Of a stretch of DNA of 64,000 nt, positions 1 through 9,537 are shown one piece after another (positions within the stretch are counted from its first letter, which is position 1; every line of letters begins with the position of its first letter). A program made the translations under genes and the position numbers. The DNA is from Haematospirillum sp. H1815. GTDB taxonomy: Bacteria > Pseudomonadota > Alphaproteobacteria > Rhodospirillales > Rhodospirillaceae. The DNA lies in contig NZ_JAAVTA010000001.1 of NCBI RefSeq assembly GCF_012102705.1, positions 422,516-486,515 on the forward strand. The letters are read 5' to 3'. The notes below the pieces were generated by a model that saw nothing but the letters and a program-made list of their open reading frames with translations, had not been told where the DNA came from and did no database searches.

Positions 1-363
1 AAAAACTACGATCCCCGCGCCAAGATCATGGCACAGACATGCAAGGAAGTGCTGGACGAGCTGGGCATGAAAAATGAGCCTCTTCTCCAGATTGCGATGG
101 AGCTGGAACGCATTGCCCTGGAAGATGACTACTTTGTCCAGAAAAAGCTCTATCCCAACGTAGACTTCTATTCCGGAATTATCTTCAGGGCTATGGGCAT
201 ACCGGTAAGCATGTTCACATGTATCTTTGCACTGGCCCGGACAACCGGGTGGATATCGCAGTGGAATGAAATGATTGGCGATCCAGACCAGAAGATTGGC
301 CGCCCACGCCAACTGTTCACAGGGCACGCCCAACGCAAGTTTGTACCCCTGAAGAAACGGTGA
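1..363 (+). CDS. gltA: Citrate synthase, C-terminal part (5' end outside window)
   Basis: The open frame enters from base 1 and gives 120 C-terminal residues ending in TGA at 361-363. The segment [10 protein letters not shown] contains the catalytic aspartate region of type II citrate synthases, and the tail '[10 protein letters not shown]...RKFVPLKKR' is typical of the bacterial enzyme. The enzyme condenses acetyl-CoA with oxaloacetate at the entry to the TCA cycle in the cytoplasm. A hairpin follows the stop directly. Identification is from family knowledge of this conserved C-terminus; nothing suggests a defect in the visible part. Confidence 0.95.
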   Translation, partial: KNYDPRAKIMAQTCKEVLDELGMKNEPLLQIAMELERIALEDDYFVQKKLYPNVDFYSGIIFRAMGIPVSMFTCIFALARTTGWISQWNEMIGDPDQKIGRPRQLFTGHAQRKFVPLKKR

Positions 364-372
364 TCTCTCAGG

Positions 373-410
373 AGGAAGTGACCGTGACATGCGGTCGCTT
401 CCTCTTCTTC
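373..410 (+). terminator. Hairpin after citrate synthase gene
   Basis: A 12-bp stem (373-384 with 392-403, one G-T pair) and 7-nt loop are followed by a pyrimidine-rich run. It lies 9 nt after the gltA stop, so it is a likely intrinsic terminator, though the T-run is interrupted by C. Confidence 0.6.
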
Positions 411-468
411 TGGATCAGATCGAAAAAGGCTATGATTGCAAGGATCGTATGTTCATCGAGAGGTCGTG

Positions 469-1185
469 ATGCTGAAGTCCCTGTATGGCGCGGCTGTCTC
501 CTTGGCTGTCATCCTTAATGCCGGTGGGGTACAAGCCCAGACCTTCGTCTTCAATACGGAAGAATGGTATCCCTATAGCTATAGCAGCCGCGGAACATTC
601 GTAGGAACTGCAACTGAGATTGTCAGGCTTATGGCCGAGAATGCGGGCATCGCATACACAATTGCCGTTCATCCACGGGCCCGATCCTATAGCATGACGA
701 CGAGCAAAAACTTTAACTGCTCATTCCCCGTGCCCCTGTCTGATGAATACAGCAAGAGGCTGAAGTGGATTGCACCGATAGAAATGAATCGGTGGGTTGT
801 TTACAAGAAAAAAGACAGCACATTGGCCCTACAAAACTTGGGGGACCTGAAGGGAAAAACCATCGGTGGCTATGTAGGGGGTAGTGTCAGCGCTTATGTC
901 AAAAGCCTTGGGCTAAAGGTTAATTATGAAACTGTTGATGACGCGAACCCAAGAAAACTTGAGGAAGGAAGCATCGACGTCTGGGCAACAACAGAATTCT
1001 CTGCCCTGACCTTGGCCCGAAAAGCAGGCGTTGAAATCGAAGAAGCTTTTGAGATTGAGAAAAATATCATGGGTATTGCATGCAACAATAATATTGATGA
1101 CCTGACAATAGACAGGCTGCAACAATCCCTCAACGCACTCAACAACTCCGGAGAGGCCGACGCAATCCGTCGGTCAAAATTCTAG
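469..1185 (+). CDS. Periplasmic amino-acid-type solute-binding protein (SBP_bac_3 family)
   Basis: This 238-residue protein has a signal peptide (MLKSLYGAAVSLAVILNAGG, then VQAQ as a cleavage region). The body resembles family 3 solute-binding proteins: 'WYPYSY...FVGTATEIVRLM' near the start and 'DLKGKTIGGYVGGS' at the second lobe. ATG 469 is chosen over an in-frame TTG at 436 because it puts the signal peptide at the N terminus and has GAGAGG just upstream. No permease or ATPase gene is adjacent, so it is either an orphan binding protein or the sensor part of a remote transporter. The ligand cannot be read from the sequence. Confidence 0.8.
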   Translation: MLKSLYGAAVSLAVILNAGGVQAQTFVFNTEEWYPYSYSSRGTFVGTATEIVRLMAENAGIAYTIAVHPRARSYSMTTSKNFNCSFPVPLSDEYSKRLKWIAPIEMNRWVVYKKKDSTLALQNLGDLKGKTIGGYVGGSVSAYVKSLGLKVNYETVDDANPRKLEEGSIDVWATTEFSALTLARKAGVEIEEAFEIEKNIMGIACNNNIDDLTIDRLQQSLNALNNSGEADAIRRSKF

Positions 1186-1223
1186 GATACGCCGGAAGCC
1201 ATACCAAGGTCTCCGGCGTATCC
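1185..1223. terminator. Bidirectional hairpin between the binding-protein gene and prfC
   Basis: A perfect 12-bp inverted repeat (1185-1196 with 1212-1223) sits between two convergent genes. The stem begins at the last base of the upstream stop codon and ends 8 nt before the prfC stop, so it could serve both transcripts. Confidence 0.7.
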
Positions 1224-1231
1224 CTTTCCAG

Positions 1232-2812
1232 CTACCCCTTTGTTTTGAGAAAACGGACGTCAGGGTGGTCTTCTGCCGTACGATCCAGATGCCACGCGTT
1301 ACGAGCAAGGAAAACAGGCTGGTCCTCATGATCATCAGCTATTGAAGCCTGGTTGGCATCAATCATTTTTTTCAGGGCTACAGGATCTGCGCTCTCAACC
1401 CAGCGGGCTGTAAACAAAGACGTTGGTTCAAAAATAACCGGCACCTCATATTCTGTACGAATACGATCCGCCATCACTTCAAACTGCAAGGCCCCGACCA
1501 CACCAACAATCCAGTCCGCACCGAAGCGGGGCTTGAAGACACGAGCGGCTCCCTCTTCAGCCAGCTGCAGCAAGGCCTTGCCCAAGTGTTTCGCACGCAA
1601 GGGATCGCGTGGACGAACTTTTTGCAAAAGCTCTGGAGCAAAGCGGGGAATACCGGTGAAATGCAGCTCTTCACCTTCTGTCAGGGCATCACCGATAGCC
1701 AAATTGCCGTGATTGGGAACGCCAATGATATCGCCGGGGAACGCTTCTTCAGCCAATCCACGATCCTGCGCCAGAAACATGACCGGATTGTGCATGGTCA
1801 TGATCTTGCCGGAACGCACGTGCTTGAGCTTCATCCCTCTCTTGAAGTGACCGGACGCCAGCCTGACAAAGGCTATGCGATCCCGGTGCCTTGGGTCCAT
1901 ATTGGCCTGCACCTTGAAGACAACTCCCGTGACATGCGACTCTATCGGCATGACAGAGCGCTCAACACAAGGCTGGGGCCGAGGGGGAGGAGCTTGACCC
2001 GCCAAGCCGTCCAGAATCTCCCGGACACCAAAATTATTGACCGCCGATCCGAAAAAGACGGGAGTCATATGCCCTTCACGATACGCCTGGATATCAAATG
2101 GCTTGCAAAGAGCACGAGCCATTTCAACATCATGCCGCAAAGCCTCCACAGCCAAGGCAGGCAATTGCCGATCCAGCTCGGGGTCATCCAGACCGGTACA
2201 GGGCGCCCCAAGCCCGGGCATTCCTCCCTTTGAACGCTCCATCAGAATCAACTGATCCTTCCAGAGGTCATAACACCCCAGAAAGGCCTTTCCCATTCCG
2301 ATCGGCCATGAGGCAGGCGTTACATCCAGTGCCAAACTCTGCTCTATTTCATCAAGCAGGTGGAAAGGATCTTGCCCTTCCCTATCCAACTTATTGATGA
2401 ACGTCATAATCGGGACATCACGCAGACGGCAAACCTCGAACAACTTGCGGGTTTGCTCTTCTATCCCCTTTGCGGCATCGATCACCATGACAGCGCTGTC
2501 AACGGCTGTCAGGACGCGGTACGTATCCTCGGAAAAGTCCTCGTGACCCGGCGTATCCAGAAGATTGAATGTACAGTCTGCGTAGTCAAAGGTCATGACT
2601 GAAGACGCCACCGAGATGCCCCTTTCCCGTTCGACCTTCATCCAGTCAGAATGGGCACGTCTCTGCTCTCCCCTTGCCTTGACAGCACCGGCCATCTGAA
2701 TCGCACCCCCAAACAGGAGCAGCTTTTCAGTCAGTGTTGTTTTTCCGGCATCAGGGTGCGAAATAATAGCAAACGTGCGCCGCCGGGATACGGCATGAGA
2801 AAGATTGGACAT
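1232..2812 (-). CDS. prfC: Peptide chain release factor 3 (RF3)
   Basis: This 526-residue translational GTPase recycles RF1/RF2 from the ribosome after peptide release. Visible motifs are G1 'SHPDAGKTT' near residues 18-26, G3 'DTPGHEDFSEDTYR' and G4 'NKLDR', followed by the EF-Tu-like domain 2 and the RF3 C-terminal domain ('FEVMADRIRTEYEVPV'). Length matches the usual 525-530 residues. The start at 2812 (MSNLSHAV) is chosen because upstream in-frame codons encode a low-complexity non-family extension. The gene is monocistronic here, transcribed toward the shared terminator at 1185-1223. Confidence 0.95.
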   Translation of the reverse strand: MSNLSHAVSRRRTFAIISHPDAGKTTLTEKLLLFGGAIQMAGAVKARGEQRRAHSDWMKVERERGISVASSVMTFDYADCTFNLLDTPGHEDFSEDTYRVLTAVDSAVMVIDAAKGIEEQTRKLFEVCRLRDVPIMTFINKLDREGQDPFHLLDEIEQSLALDVTPASWPIGMGKAFLGCYDLWKDQLILMERSKGGMPGLGAPCTGLDDPELDRQLPALAVEALRHDVEMARALCKPFDIQAYREGHMTPVFFGSAVNNFGVREILDGLAGQAPPPRPQPCVERSVMPIESHVTGVVFKVQANMDPRHRDRIAFVRLASGHFKRGMKLKHVRSGKIMTMHNPVMFLAQDRGLAEEAFPGDIIGVPNHGNLAIGDALTEGEELHFTGIPRFAPELLQKVRPRDPLRAKHLGKALLQLAEEGAARVFKPRFGADWIVGVVGALQFEVMADRIRTEYEVPVIFEPTSLFTARWVESADPVALKKMIDANQASIADDHEDQPVFLARNAWHLDRTAEDHPDVRFLKTKG

Positions 2813-2894
2813 GGAATACGATCGCCTGGGCAACAGAGCAGAAGCGGGAAGCGGTAGACCTAACCGATGCAGGCAATCCATGCAAGAGCCATGG

Positions 2895-3596
2895 ATGCAA
2901 GGCCGATCTGCAGGCGTTCTCTCACACATAAAAGAACAGCTACAGGATTATAGTGCCCACGCGACACAATCTGGAATACTTTTCCGCCTTGTTGGCATTA
3001 TATCACTCGCACTTGCCGTTTCTGCCTGCAGCAGTGATACAAACAGCCACATTATTCCCCGGGAACGTGGCTCTGCCTGCCTTGTTTCTTTATCCTATCA
3101 TGCATCAGCGTTTGATACTGCGGCAAAGAAACCCGGCATGAAAACAGGCTGCTCCGTCGAAACACCCGTTTCCCTGTCCGGGACTCAGGTTTCCCTGTCC
3201 AGACCCGCGCTGATGGACTGTACGTTAGCTTTGCGCTTTTCAGCCTTTGAGGCTGCTTCCATCCAACCCTTGGCAAGAGAGATCTTTCATCAGGAGGTGA
3301 AGGTCTACCACCACTATGGAGCCTATGCCTGCCGGGGTCGCAGCTCAAACCGCAAACGGCTGTCTGAGCACAGCTATGGCAAGGCACTGGACATCGGCGT
3401 TTTTGAACTCAGCAATGGCACCCGGATCTCTGTTGCCAAGGATTGGAAAGGTGCCGGCAAGAAAACAGAGTTTCTCAGAAAACTGTCACAATCAGCCTGT
3501 AAATGGTTCAGTGTGGTGCTTACCCCAAACTCTGACAGGGACCACCACGACCACCTTCACCTTGATATCGGACCATGGAAAAAATGCGGCATATGA
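2895..3596 (+). CDS. Extensin-like C-terminal domain lipoprotein
   Basis: The protein has about 233 residues, with a lipobox (LAVSAC) after the hydrophobic stretch LFRLVGIISLALAV, so it is probably a lipoprotein. The C-terminal two thirds match the extensin-like family of alphaproteobacteria: conserved Cys residues, 'HHYGAYACRGR', 'LSEHSYGKALDIGVF' and 'DHHDHLHLDIG'. The His/Asp pattern resembles D,D-/L,D-peptidase folds, so a cell-wall role is inferred. The start is uncertain: ATG codons at 2880 and 2895 both precede the signal region. The gene overlaps dacB, which acts on peptidoglycan, supporting a wall function. Confidence 0.75.
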   Translation: MQGRSAGVLSHIKEQLQDYSAHATQSGILFRLVGIISLALAVSACSSDTNSHIIPRERGSACLVSLSYHASAFDTAAKKPGMKTGCSVETPVSLSGTQVSLSRPALMDCTLALRFSAFEAASIQPLAREIFHQEVKVYHHYGAYACRGRSSNRKRLSEHSYGKALDIGVFELSNGTRISVAKDWKGAGKKTEFLRKLSQSACKWFSVVLTPNSDRDHHDHLHLDIGPWKKCGI

Positions 3597-5002
3597 CCCG
3601 GACCCGCTTCTTGAGCATAAGCACCCTGATCTGGCTTCTTGCCGGAACCTCGCTGGCTGCTTCAAGCAATACCGATGCATACGTGGAAGGTGATATCACC
3701 GATAAAGCGGAACCGTCCTTGGTCATGATGGCAGAGGAAATTAGAAAGAGGCTGCGAACAGGTTATGTACTGATTGATATCAAAACGGGTGCCGTCCTAG
3801 ATGCAGAACAAGCGCGGGAAACCTTCATACCAGCCTCCGTAGCCAAGATCCCTTCTCTCATCGCCCTGACAAGCCTGACTGATGTAACAAAAAGACCCAA
3901 GACCCGTATTATTGCAACGGGTCCTGTGAATAAGGGCGTTGTACGTGGGAACTTGGTCCTTGTCGGCAGCGGAGATCCGATGTTTGACACACCTGCTGCG
4001 GAAAGAATCGTTAGTGATTTGAAAAAGAAAGGGATTAAAAGTATAAGTGGTAGCTTCCTCTTTTATGATGGCGCCCTTCCTCATCATCATGCCATCAATG
4101 CCAAGCAGCCTGCCGATGCGCCCTACAATCCTGGGATTTCAGGATTATCCATCAATTTCAATCGCTATCGGGTGGCCTGGAGAAATGGTCAGGCAGAAGG
4201 AACAGAGATTCCTCTCCGCCCCCTTCCCGTCAGCTCACAACTGCTTGAATCAGCCGATACGGACAGAAGCCGCGAATGGCTGCCAGTCAATAATCCCGGT
4301 CCCTTTGCCGCCGCTATCTTTCGTGCTGTGGCTGAAAAGAACGGCATCAAAATGTCGGCGCCCGAGCGCATTGATTCCATCCCGGATGGGACAGAATTAG
4401 CGTCCTATCTAGGAGATAGCCTGCAGACAGCAATCAGCCGCGCTTTTCACTACTCCAATAATGTGGCCTTTGAAATGATGTCACTTTCCGTAACCGGTGA
4501 AAGTAATTTAGAGAAATCTGCAAGCGTGCTGCTGTCAAAGGTCAAGGATGTCATGCCTCACGTCTCATGGACAAACGCAGAACTTCCCAATGCGTCCGGC
4601 CTGTCGTCCGATGCCCGCATGTCGCCGGGACAATGCGCTGCAATGGTTCGTTACATGGCAACAACACGCGTTAACGGCAAGCTGCTGTCAACTTTGCTTC
4701 CCGGCCTGAAACTGATCCCCTTCGGGAAGCCCGATGAATTGCCGGAAAGCTCATCACCCCTGCACGCAAAAACTGGAACCATTTACTATGGCCGTGCCTT
4801 GGCGGGAACAATCCGGGCTGACAGTGGAAGGCTGCTTGCTTGGTGCATCATGAGCGATGATCAAAAGGAAAGATCTTTGTACGACAACATGTCAGTTACA
4901 GAGCAACGAACAGAGCCGGTCCGGAATAATGCGCAAGCTTGGCTGATGGCCGCCAAACGGACAGAGGCAGAGCTTGTCCTGACGTGGAAGTCAAAGTACT
5001 AG
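3593..5002 (+). CDS. dacB: D-alanyl-D-alanine carboxypeptidase/endopeptidase (PBP4, S13 family)
   Basis: A secreted penicillin-binding protein of about 469 residues that trims peptidoglycan peptides in the periplasm. The three catalytic motifs are present: SxxK as 'SVAK', SxN as 'SNN' and KTG as 'AKTGTIYYG', with the large insert typical of S13 between the first two. The chosen ATG (3593) overlaps the upstream TGA as ATGA and starts directly with a signal peptide (MTRTRFLSISTLIWLLAG); in-frame ATGs at 3575 and 3584 are alternatives. It is coupled to the extensin-like gene and converges with fbpB by a 4-nt overlap. Confidence 0.9.
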   Translation: MTRTRFLSISTLIWLLAGTSLAASSNTDAYVEGDITDKAEPSLVMMAEEIRKRLRTGYVLIDIKTGAVLDAEQARETFIPASVAKIPSLIALTSLTDVTKRPKTRIIATGPVNKGVVRGNLVLVGSGDPMFDTPAAERIVSDLKKKGIKSISGSFLFYDGALPHHHAINAKQPADAPYNPGISGLSINFNRYRVAWRNGQAEGTEIPLRPLPVSSQLLESADTDRSREWLPVNNPGPFAAAIFRAVAEKNGIKMSAPERIDSIPDGTELASYLGDSLQTAISRAFHYSNNVAFEMMSLSVTGESNLEKSASVLLSKVKDVMPHVSWTNAELPNASGLSSDARMSPGQCAAMVRYMATTRVNGKLLSTLLPGLKLIPFGKPDELPESSSPLHAKTGTIYYGRALAGTIRADSGRLLAWCIMSDDQKERSLYDNMSVTEQRTEPVRNNAQAWLMAAKRTEAELVLTWKSKY

Positions 5003-6714
5003 ACCACATCTTTCCTGCGCCGTGTGCTTGATATGGACAGGCTGAGGATAATCACAGGCACGATACCGGTAAGAACGATGGCTAGAGAAGCCAACGCGGC
5101 CTGTTCCAGCATTTCTTCACTGGCAAACTGGTAAACGTGCGTTGCCAAGGTTTCAAAATTGAAAGGACGAAGGAGCAAGGTTGCCGGCAGCTCCTTCATA
5201 CAATCAACAAATACTAGAAGAACCGCTGTCAAAAGGCTGCCCCTTAGCATAGGGACATGCACAGACCAAAGAACACGGCGTGGTGAATAACCAAGCGTTC
5301 GAGCCGCCATTCCCAGAGAAGGACGGATACGACCAAAGCCTGCCTGCACCGTGCCAAGAGAAAGCGCCAGAAATCGGATCACATATGCCACAACAAGACC
5401 AATAAAAGATCCAGACAGGATCTGCTCCATCGAAATGCCGAATATTCCGGAAACCCACTCCTGCAAGGCTGTATTGAAATAACCAACCGGCACCAGAATG
5501 CCCACGCCCAGAACCGCCCCCGGAATGGCATACCCCAAAGATGCTGCCTGCACGAAGAAAGAAGCCAGCTTCCGTCCCCGACGGATAGTGCCTGCGTATC
5601 CCATGAACAAGGCAAGGAGAGCTGCCACAGCCGCAGCAACAGACGACACCAGCAAGCTGTTAAAGGCATAATCAACAAATTGAGGAGTCCAGCTTTCCTC
5701 AAAGCGCTTGACCGCAAAAAAAAGAAGCTGAAGGGCTGGTATAATAAAACCAAGAACAACAGGCAGCACACATATCAAGAGCGCCATCCACCGCCGTATA
5801 CCCGGTAAAGAGAACCAAACCAAGGACATACGGCGGGTTGACAGATCATGATAACGACGACCACGCCGACCATGTCTCTCCAGGACGATCAAGGACACCA
5901 CAAAGAATAGAAGAACGAGGGAAACCTGAGCACCACCACCCAGATTACCCATAAGAAGCCAGACATTAAAAATTCCTGCCGTTAATGTTCTAACCGCAAA
6001 GAAATCAACGGTTCCAAAATCGTTCAGTGTCTCCATAAGGGCCAAAGCCAATCCAATAACCAGAGAAGGACGCGCCATCGGCAAGGCTATGCGAAAGAAA
6101 CTTTGCCATGGGGTGCATCCCAAGGTCCGGGATGCTTCCATCACCGCAACTGACTGATCAAGAAAAGCAGAACGTGCCAGAAGATAAACATAGGGATAGA
6201 GAACCAATGTCATCATCAAGATAGCCCCACCCAAGGAGCGAACATCCGGGAAATAGTAATCCCGAGCAGACTGCCAACCAAACAGAGCCCGAAGAACTAT
6301 CTGCACAGGCCCTGCATATTCCAGAAGATCGGTATAGACATAAGCAAGAACAAAAGCCGGAACAGCCAATGGCAAGAGCAACGCCCACTCAAGAACGGCA
6401 CGGCCAGGAAAGCGACACATTGTAACCAGCCATGCTGTTGATGTACCAATCAGAAACGTCCCGACTCCAACACCAATCATCAGAAAAAGCGTATTACGAA
6501 TATAACCGAACAAAACAGTATCAAAAAGATGTGGCCATATGTTCTCGACCGGGAAAAAGGCAAGATACATAACGGATACAAGGGGCAATAAGACAACGCA
6601 GGCCACGGCAAAGCTGCCAATAAGCCAATAGTTTGGAACAAAAAAGGCCCGAATGGACGCAGCCCACCCGGCTCTTTGGGTCGTGTCAGGCACAACAGTA
6701 TACGCGCGCATCAT
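4999..6714 (-). CDS. fbpB: Ferric-iron ABC transporter permease (fused double permease)
   Basis: This 571-residue inner-membrane protein carries two copies of the binding-protein-dependent permease domain in one chain, as in FbpB/SfuB. Twelve or so hydrophobic segments are visible, and each half has an EAA-type loop ('EASRTLGCTPWQSFFRIALPM' and 'MAARTLGYSPRRVLWSVHVPM'). It overlaps the upstream binding-protein gene by 4 nt (ATGA), so translation is probably coupled. No ATP-binding subunit gene is adjacent; it must be encoded elsewhere. Fe(III) as substrate is inferred from the partner protein. Confidence 0.9.
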   Translation of the reverse strand: MMRAYTVVPDTTQRAGWAASIRAFFVPNYWLIGSFAVACVVLLPLVSVMYLAFFPVENIWPHLFDTVLFGYIRNTLFLMIGVGVGTFLIGTSTAWLVTMCRFPGRAVLEWALLLPLAVPAFVLAYVYTDLLEYAGPVQIVLRALFGWQSARDYYFPDVRSLGGAILMMTLVLYPYVYLLARSAFLDQSVAVMEASRTLGCTPWQSFFRIALPMARPSLVIGLALALMETLNDFGTVDFFAVRTLTAGIFNVWLLMGNLGGGAQVSLVLLFFVVSLIVLERHGRRGRRYHDLSTRRMSLVWFSLPGIRRWMALLICVLPVVLGFIIPALQLLFFAVKRFEESWTPQFVDYAFNSLLVSSVAAAVAALLALFMGYAGTIRRGRKLASFFVQAASLGYAIPGAVLGVGILVPVGYFNTALQEWVSGIFGISMEQILSGSFIGLVVAYVIRFLALSLGTVQAGFGRIRPSLGMAARTLGYSPRRVLWSVHVPMLRGSLLTAVLLVFVDCMKELPATLLLRPFNFETLATHVYQFASEEMLEQAALASLAIVLTGIVPVIILSLSISSTRRRKDVV

Positions 6715-7736
6715 GCCCCGGCGTTGAAGTCAACTTCATTAATCAGCTTCAAGGCATCGGTACGATAACCTGCAACTTCAGCCAAACGGATTATATCAGC
6801 CTTGAAATCACCCCACGCACGAACTGTTGCAGACCATTCAACACCAGGCTTAACGGGATACTCGTTGTTAATCTCGGCGTACATTTTTTGCGCCTCGCCT
6901 GATGACAGGAATTCCATCAACTGAATGGCATTCTCGCGGTTCGGGGCGGATTTGGTCAGGACCATACCCGACACATTCACGTGCGTCCCATTCCCTTTCT
7001 GGTCCGGAAAAACAATCCGCACGGCCTCTGCCCAAGCCCGTTGTTCAGGGTCCTTCATCATAGCAGCCATGTAATAGGTATTACCTATGGCAATATCACA
7101 AACGCCCTCTTTTACAGCCTTGACCTGGGAGCGATCATTACCTTGAGGCTTGCGCGCAAGATTGGCCTTCAGGCCATTCAACCAATTGCGTGTTGCATCA
7201 ACACCCTTATGAGCAATCATGGCTGCCGTAAGGGCAACATGATAGTCACTGTCGCCGGGACGCGTGCAAATACGCCCTTTCCACTTGGGATCGGCCAGTT
7301 CGGCATAAGAAGAAATTTCGCCAGGCTGAACACGGTCCTTGGAAACATACAAAACCCTTGCACGGGATGTCAGTGCCCACCAAGCTCCATCAGGAGCGTG
7401 ATACTGTTCCGGGATGTTATCTTTCAGCGTATCCGTCAGAATGGGTTGCGCCACACCGGCCACGACTAGGTCGTTCAACCGCCCGATATCAACGGTCAAT
7501 ACCAGATCAGCCGGACTTCCCGGCCCTTCCGCCTTCAAGCGCTCTTCAATACTTTTCTTGTCAAAGACTGTATTGACCCGAATGCCGGTCTTGTCAGTAA
7601 ATGCCTTGAGCATGGGCTCGATCAGGAAAGGCTGACGGGCCGAATAGACATTCACTTCCCCAGCCAGGGACGAACAGGAAAACAGAAGAATCGCTGCAAA
7701 CGAAACAGCAGCAGGCAAAGAGCGGGCAGTGAACAT
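6711..7736 (-). CDS. fbpA: Periplasmic Fe(III)-binding protein of the ferric ABC transporter
   Basis: A 341-residue secreted solute-binding protein with the opening 'GEVNVYSARQPFLIEPMLKAFTDKTGI' and the diagnostic adjacent tyrosines 'GNTYYMAAM', which coordinate Fe(III) in the FbpA/FutA family. A signal peptide precedes mature GEVNVYSAR. Start 7736 is chosen because GGGAG lies about 8 nt upstream and the signal peptide then begins at residue 1; longer in-frame starts lack this. It is the first gene of the fbpA-fbpB unit and is divergent from cysS, whose 250-nt gap should hold both promoters. Confidence 0.9.
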   Translation of the reverse strand: MFTARSLPAAVSFAAILLFSCSSLAGEVNVYSARQPFLIEPMLKAFTDKTGIRVNTVFDKKSIEERLKAEGPGSPADLVLTVDIGRLNDLVVAGVAQPILTDTLKDNIPEQYHAPDGAWWALTSRARVLYVSKDRVQPGEISSYAELADPKWKGRICTRPGDSDYHVALTAAMIAHKGVDATRNWLNGLKANLARKPQGNDRSQVKAVKEGVCDIAIGNTYYMAAMMKDPEQRAWAEAVRIVFPDQKGNGTHVNVSGMVLTKSAPNRENAIQLMEFLSSGEAQKMYAEINNEYPVKPGVEWSATVRAWGDFKADIIRLAEVAGYRTDALKLINEVDFNAGA

Positions 7737-7986
7737 TACGGTGCTCCCGTCCATAAAAGATAAGCACAGCTGCCCTGAAAAAATACCGGCGCACCTCACG
7801 CGGAATGATACGCTCAGCCATCAAGGCAATGAAAATAGTTCGCAGTGTCATCTAACAGATATGGCGTTGAATGGCAAGCCAGAAGAACAAAAAGCCGCGT
7901 TACCGGCTATTCCGGATCTTGGCGAATGCGTTCTGGCGTGGCATGGTGCATGCTTTGATACAGCAATGCATATGATTGATTGCCCC

Positions 7987-9537
7987 ATGATCTCGAAGAC
8001 ACTGCATCTCTTTAATTCCCTCGGACGTGAACTGCGCGAATTCACGCCAATTGACCCTGATCATGTGCGCGTCTACTCCTGCGGGCCAACTGTTTACAAC
8101 TATGCTCATATTGGCAACCTCAGGGCTTATGTCTTTGTTGATGTCCTGCGCCGCACCTTGGCTTGGAAAGGCTATGACGTAACCCATGTCATCAATATTA
8201 CCGATGTCGGCCACCTGACATCCGATGCCGATGAAGGCGATGACAAGATGGAGGCCGCCGCAACCCGGGACCAGAAGTCTGTATGGGACATTGCGGCACA
8301 CTATACCCTTGCCTTCAAAAACGATTTGCAACGCCTTAATATCCTGCCCCCGTCCCTGTGGTCAAAAGCGACAGACCATATCCAGGAAATGATAGCTTTC
8401 GCCAAGGTTCTGGAACGTAATGGCACAACATACATGCTGGAAGACGGCCTGTATTTTGATTCATCAAAAGTTCCGGACTACGGGCGTTTGGGATTGCTCA
8501 ATCTAGAGGGACAGGAAGCCGGCAAACGTGTTGCTTATGGTGGTAAAAAGAACCTTTCAGACTTCGCTGTCTGGAGAAAAAGCCCCACCAACGCAAAACG
8601 ATTGATGGAATGGCAGTCTCCGTGGGGAACAGGCGCGCCCGGGTGGCATCTGGAATGCTCCGTCATGGCAGCAAAGTATCTGGGAAAGACATTTGATATT
8701 CATACGGGCGGCATTGACCATCGCAGCGTTCATCACTGCAATGAAATTGCCCAGAACCAAGGCTACAGCCGGTGTAGTCACCCAGGCGCCAACTGGTGGA
8801 TGCACAATGAATTCCTTGTTCTACGCGCCGAAAGCGGGGACGAGAAGATGTCAAAGTCAAGTGGCAACTTCCTGACACTTCAGAGCCTTGTTGACCGTGG
8901 CATTCATCCGCTTGTTTACAGACTATTTTTGCTGGGTGCGGCATATCGCTCGAGTATCGAGTTTTCGTGGGAAGCTCTTGCCGGAAGCCGTGCACACCTG
9001 CGCCGGATATTACTACGGATAGCACGGATCAAAGAAAACGCGGATAATGAAACCCTGCAACTGGCCAAGGCTGTTACGCATGATGCATACTTCCAGAGCG
9101 GGGGACCGTTTACGTTCCTGATCGAACGACTAACGAATGAGGCTAAAGAAGAGGAACGTAGCTATATCCTTGCTGTGGACCAAGCACTCTCCAATGACCT
9201 CCACACCCCGGAAGTTCTGGTTATACTGGGAAAAATCCTAGACGATCCAGCCCTGACCCCACAGGCAGTCATTCGCTTGGTTGCGCTGGTTGATCTTGTT
9301 CTTGGAACAAAGCTTCTGGATACTGACCCGGATGCGCTCTCCGTACGCCCACTGTCCGCATCCATAGGCGAAGAGGCAATTACACAAAAGATCGCCGAAC
9401 GTACCGAAGCTCGTGCACTAAGAGATTTTTCGCGTGCAGACCAAATAAGAGGGGAACTTTTGGCTGCCGGCGTTGAGATTAAGGACACCACAGAAAGAAC
9501 CGATTGGGAGTGGAGGATTACGCCTTACGAATCATGA
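7987..9537 (+). CDS. cysS: Cysteinyl-tRNA synthetase
   Basis: A 516-residue class I synthetase that charges tRNA-Cys. The Zn ligand region and HIGH motif appear as 'SCGPTVYNYAHIGN' (about residues 31-44), further Zn-site residues in 'WHLECSVMAAKYLG' and 'DHRSVHHCNEIAQ', and the KMSKS loop as 'EKMSKSSGNF'. The start at 7987 matches the family's usual N terminus (L-F-N-S-L); upstream in-frame ATGs at 7966 and 7972 add only a few residues, while the far upstream codons have no family match. Its stop overlaps the end of the convergent signalling gene by a few bases. Confidence 0.93.
   Translation: MISKTLHLFNSLGRELREFTPIDPDHVRVYSCGPTVYNYAHIGNLRAYVFVDVLRRTLAWKGYDVTHVINITDVGHLTSDADEGDDKMEAAATRDQKSVWDIAAHYTLAFKNDLQRLNILPPSLWSKATDHIQEMIAFAKVLERNGTTYMLEDGLYFDSSKVPDYGRLGLLNLEGQEAGKRVAYGGKKNLSDFAVWRKSPTNAKRLMEWQSPWGTGAPGWHLECSVMAAKYLGKTFDIHTGGIDHRSVHHCNEIAQNQGYSRCSHPGANWWMHNEFLVLRAESGDEKMSKSSGNFLTLQSLVDRGIHPLVYRLFLLGAAYRSSIEFSWEALAGSRAHLRRILLRIARIKENADNETLQLAKAVTHDAYFQSGGPFTFLIERLTNEAKEEERSYILAVDQALSNDLHTPEVLVILGKILDDPALTPQAVIRLVALVDLVLGTKLLDTDPDALSVRPLSASIGEEAITQKIAERTEARALRDFSRADQIRGELLAAGVEIKDTTERTDWEWRITPYES

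Noticed and set aside
1353..2857. Plus-strand ORFs opposite prfC
   Set aside because: They are shadows of a clearly conserved gene on the minus strand and resemble no family.
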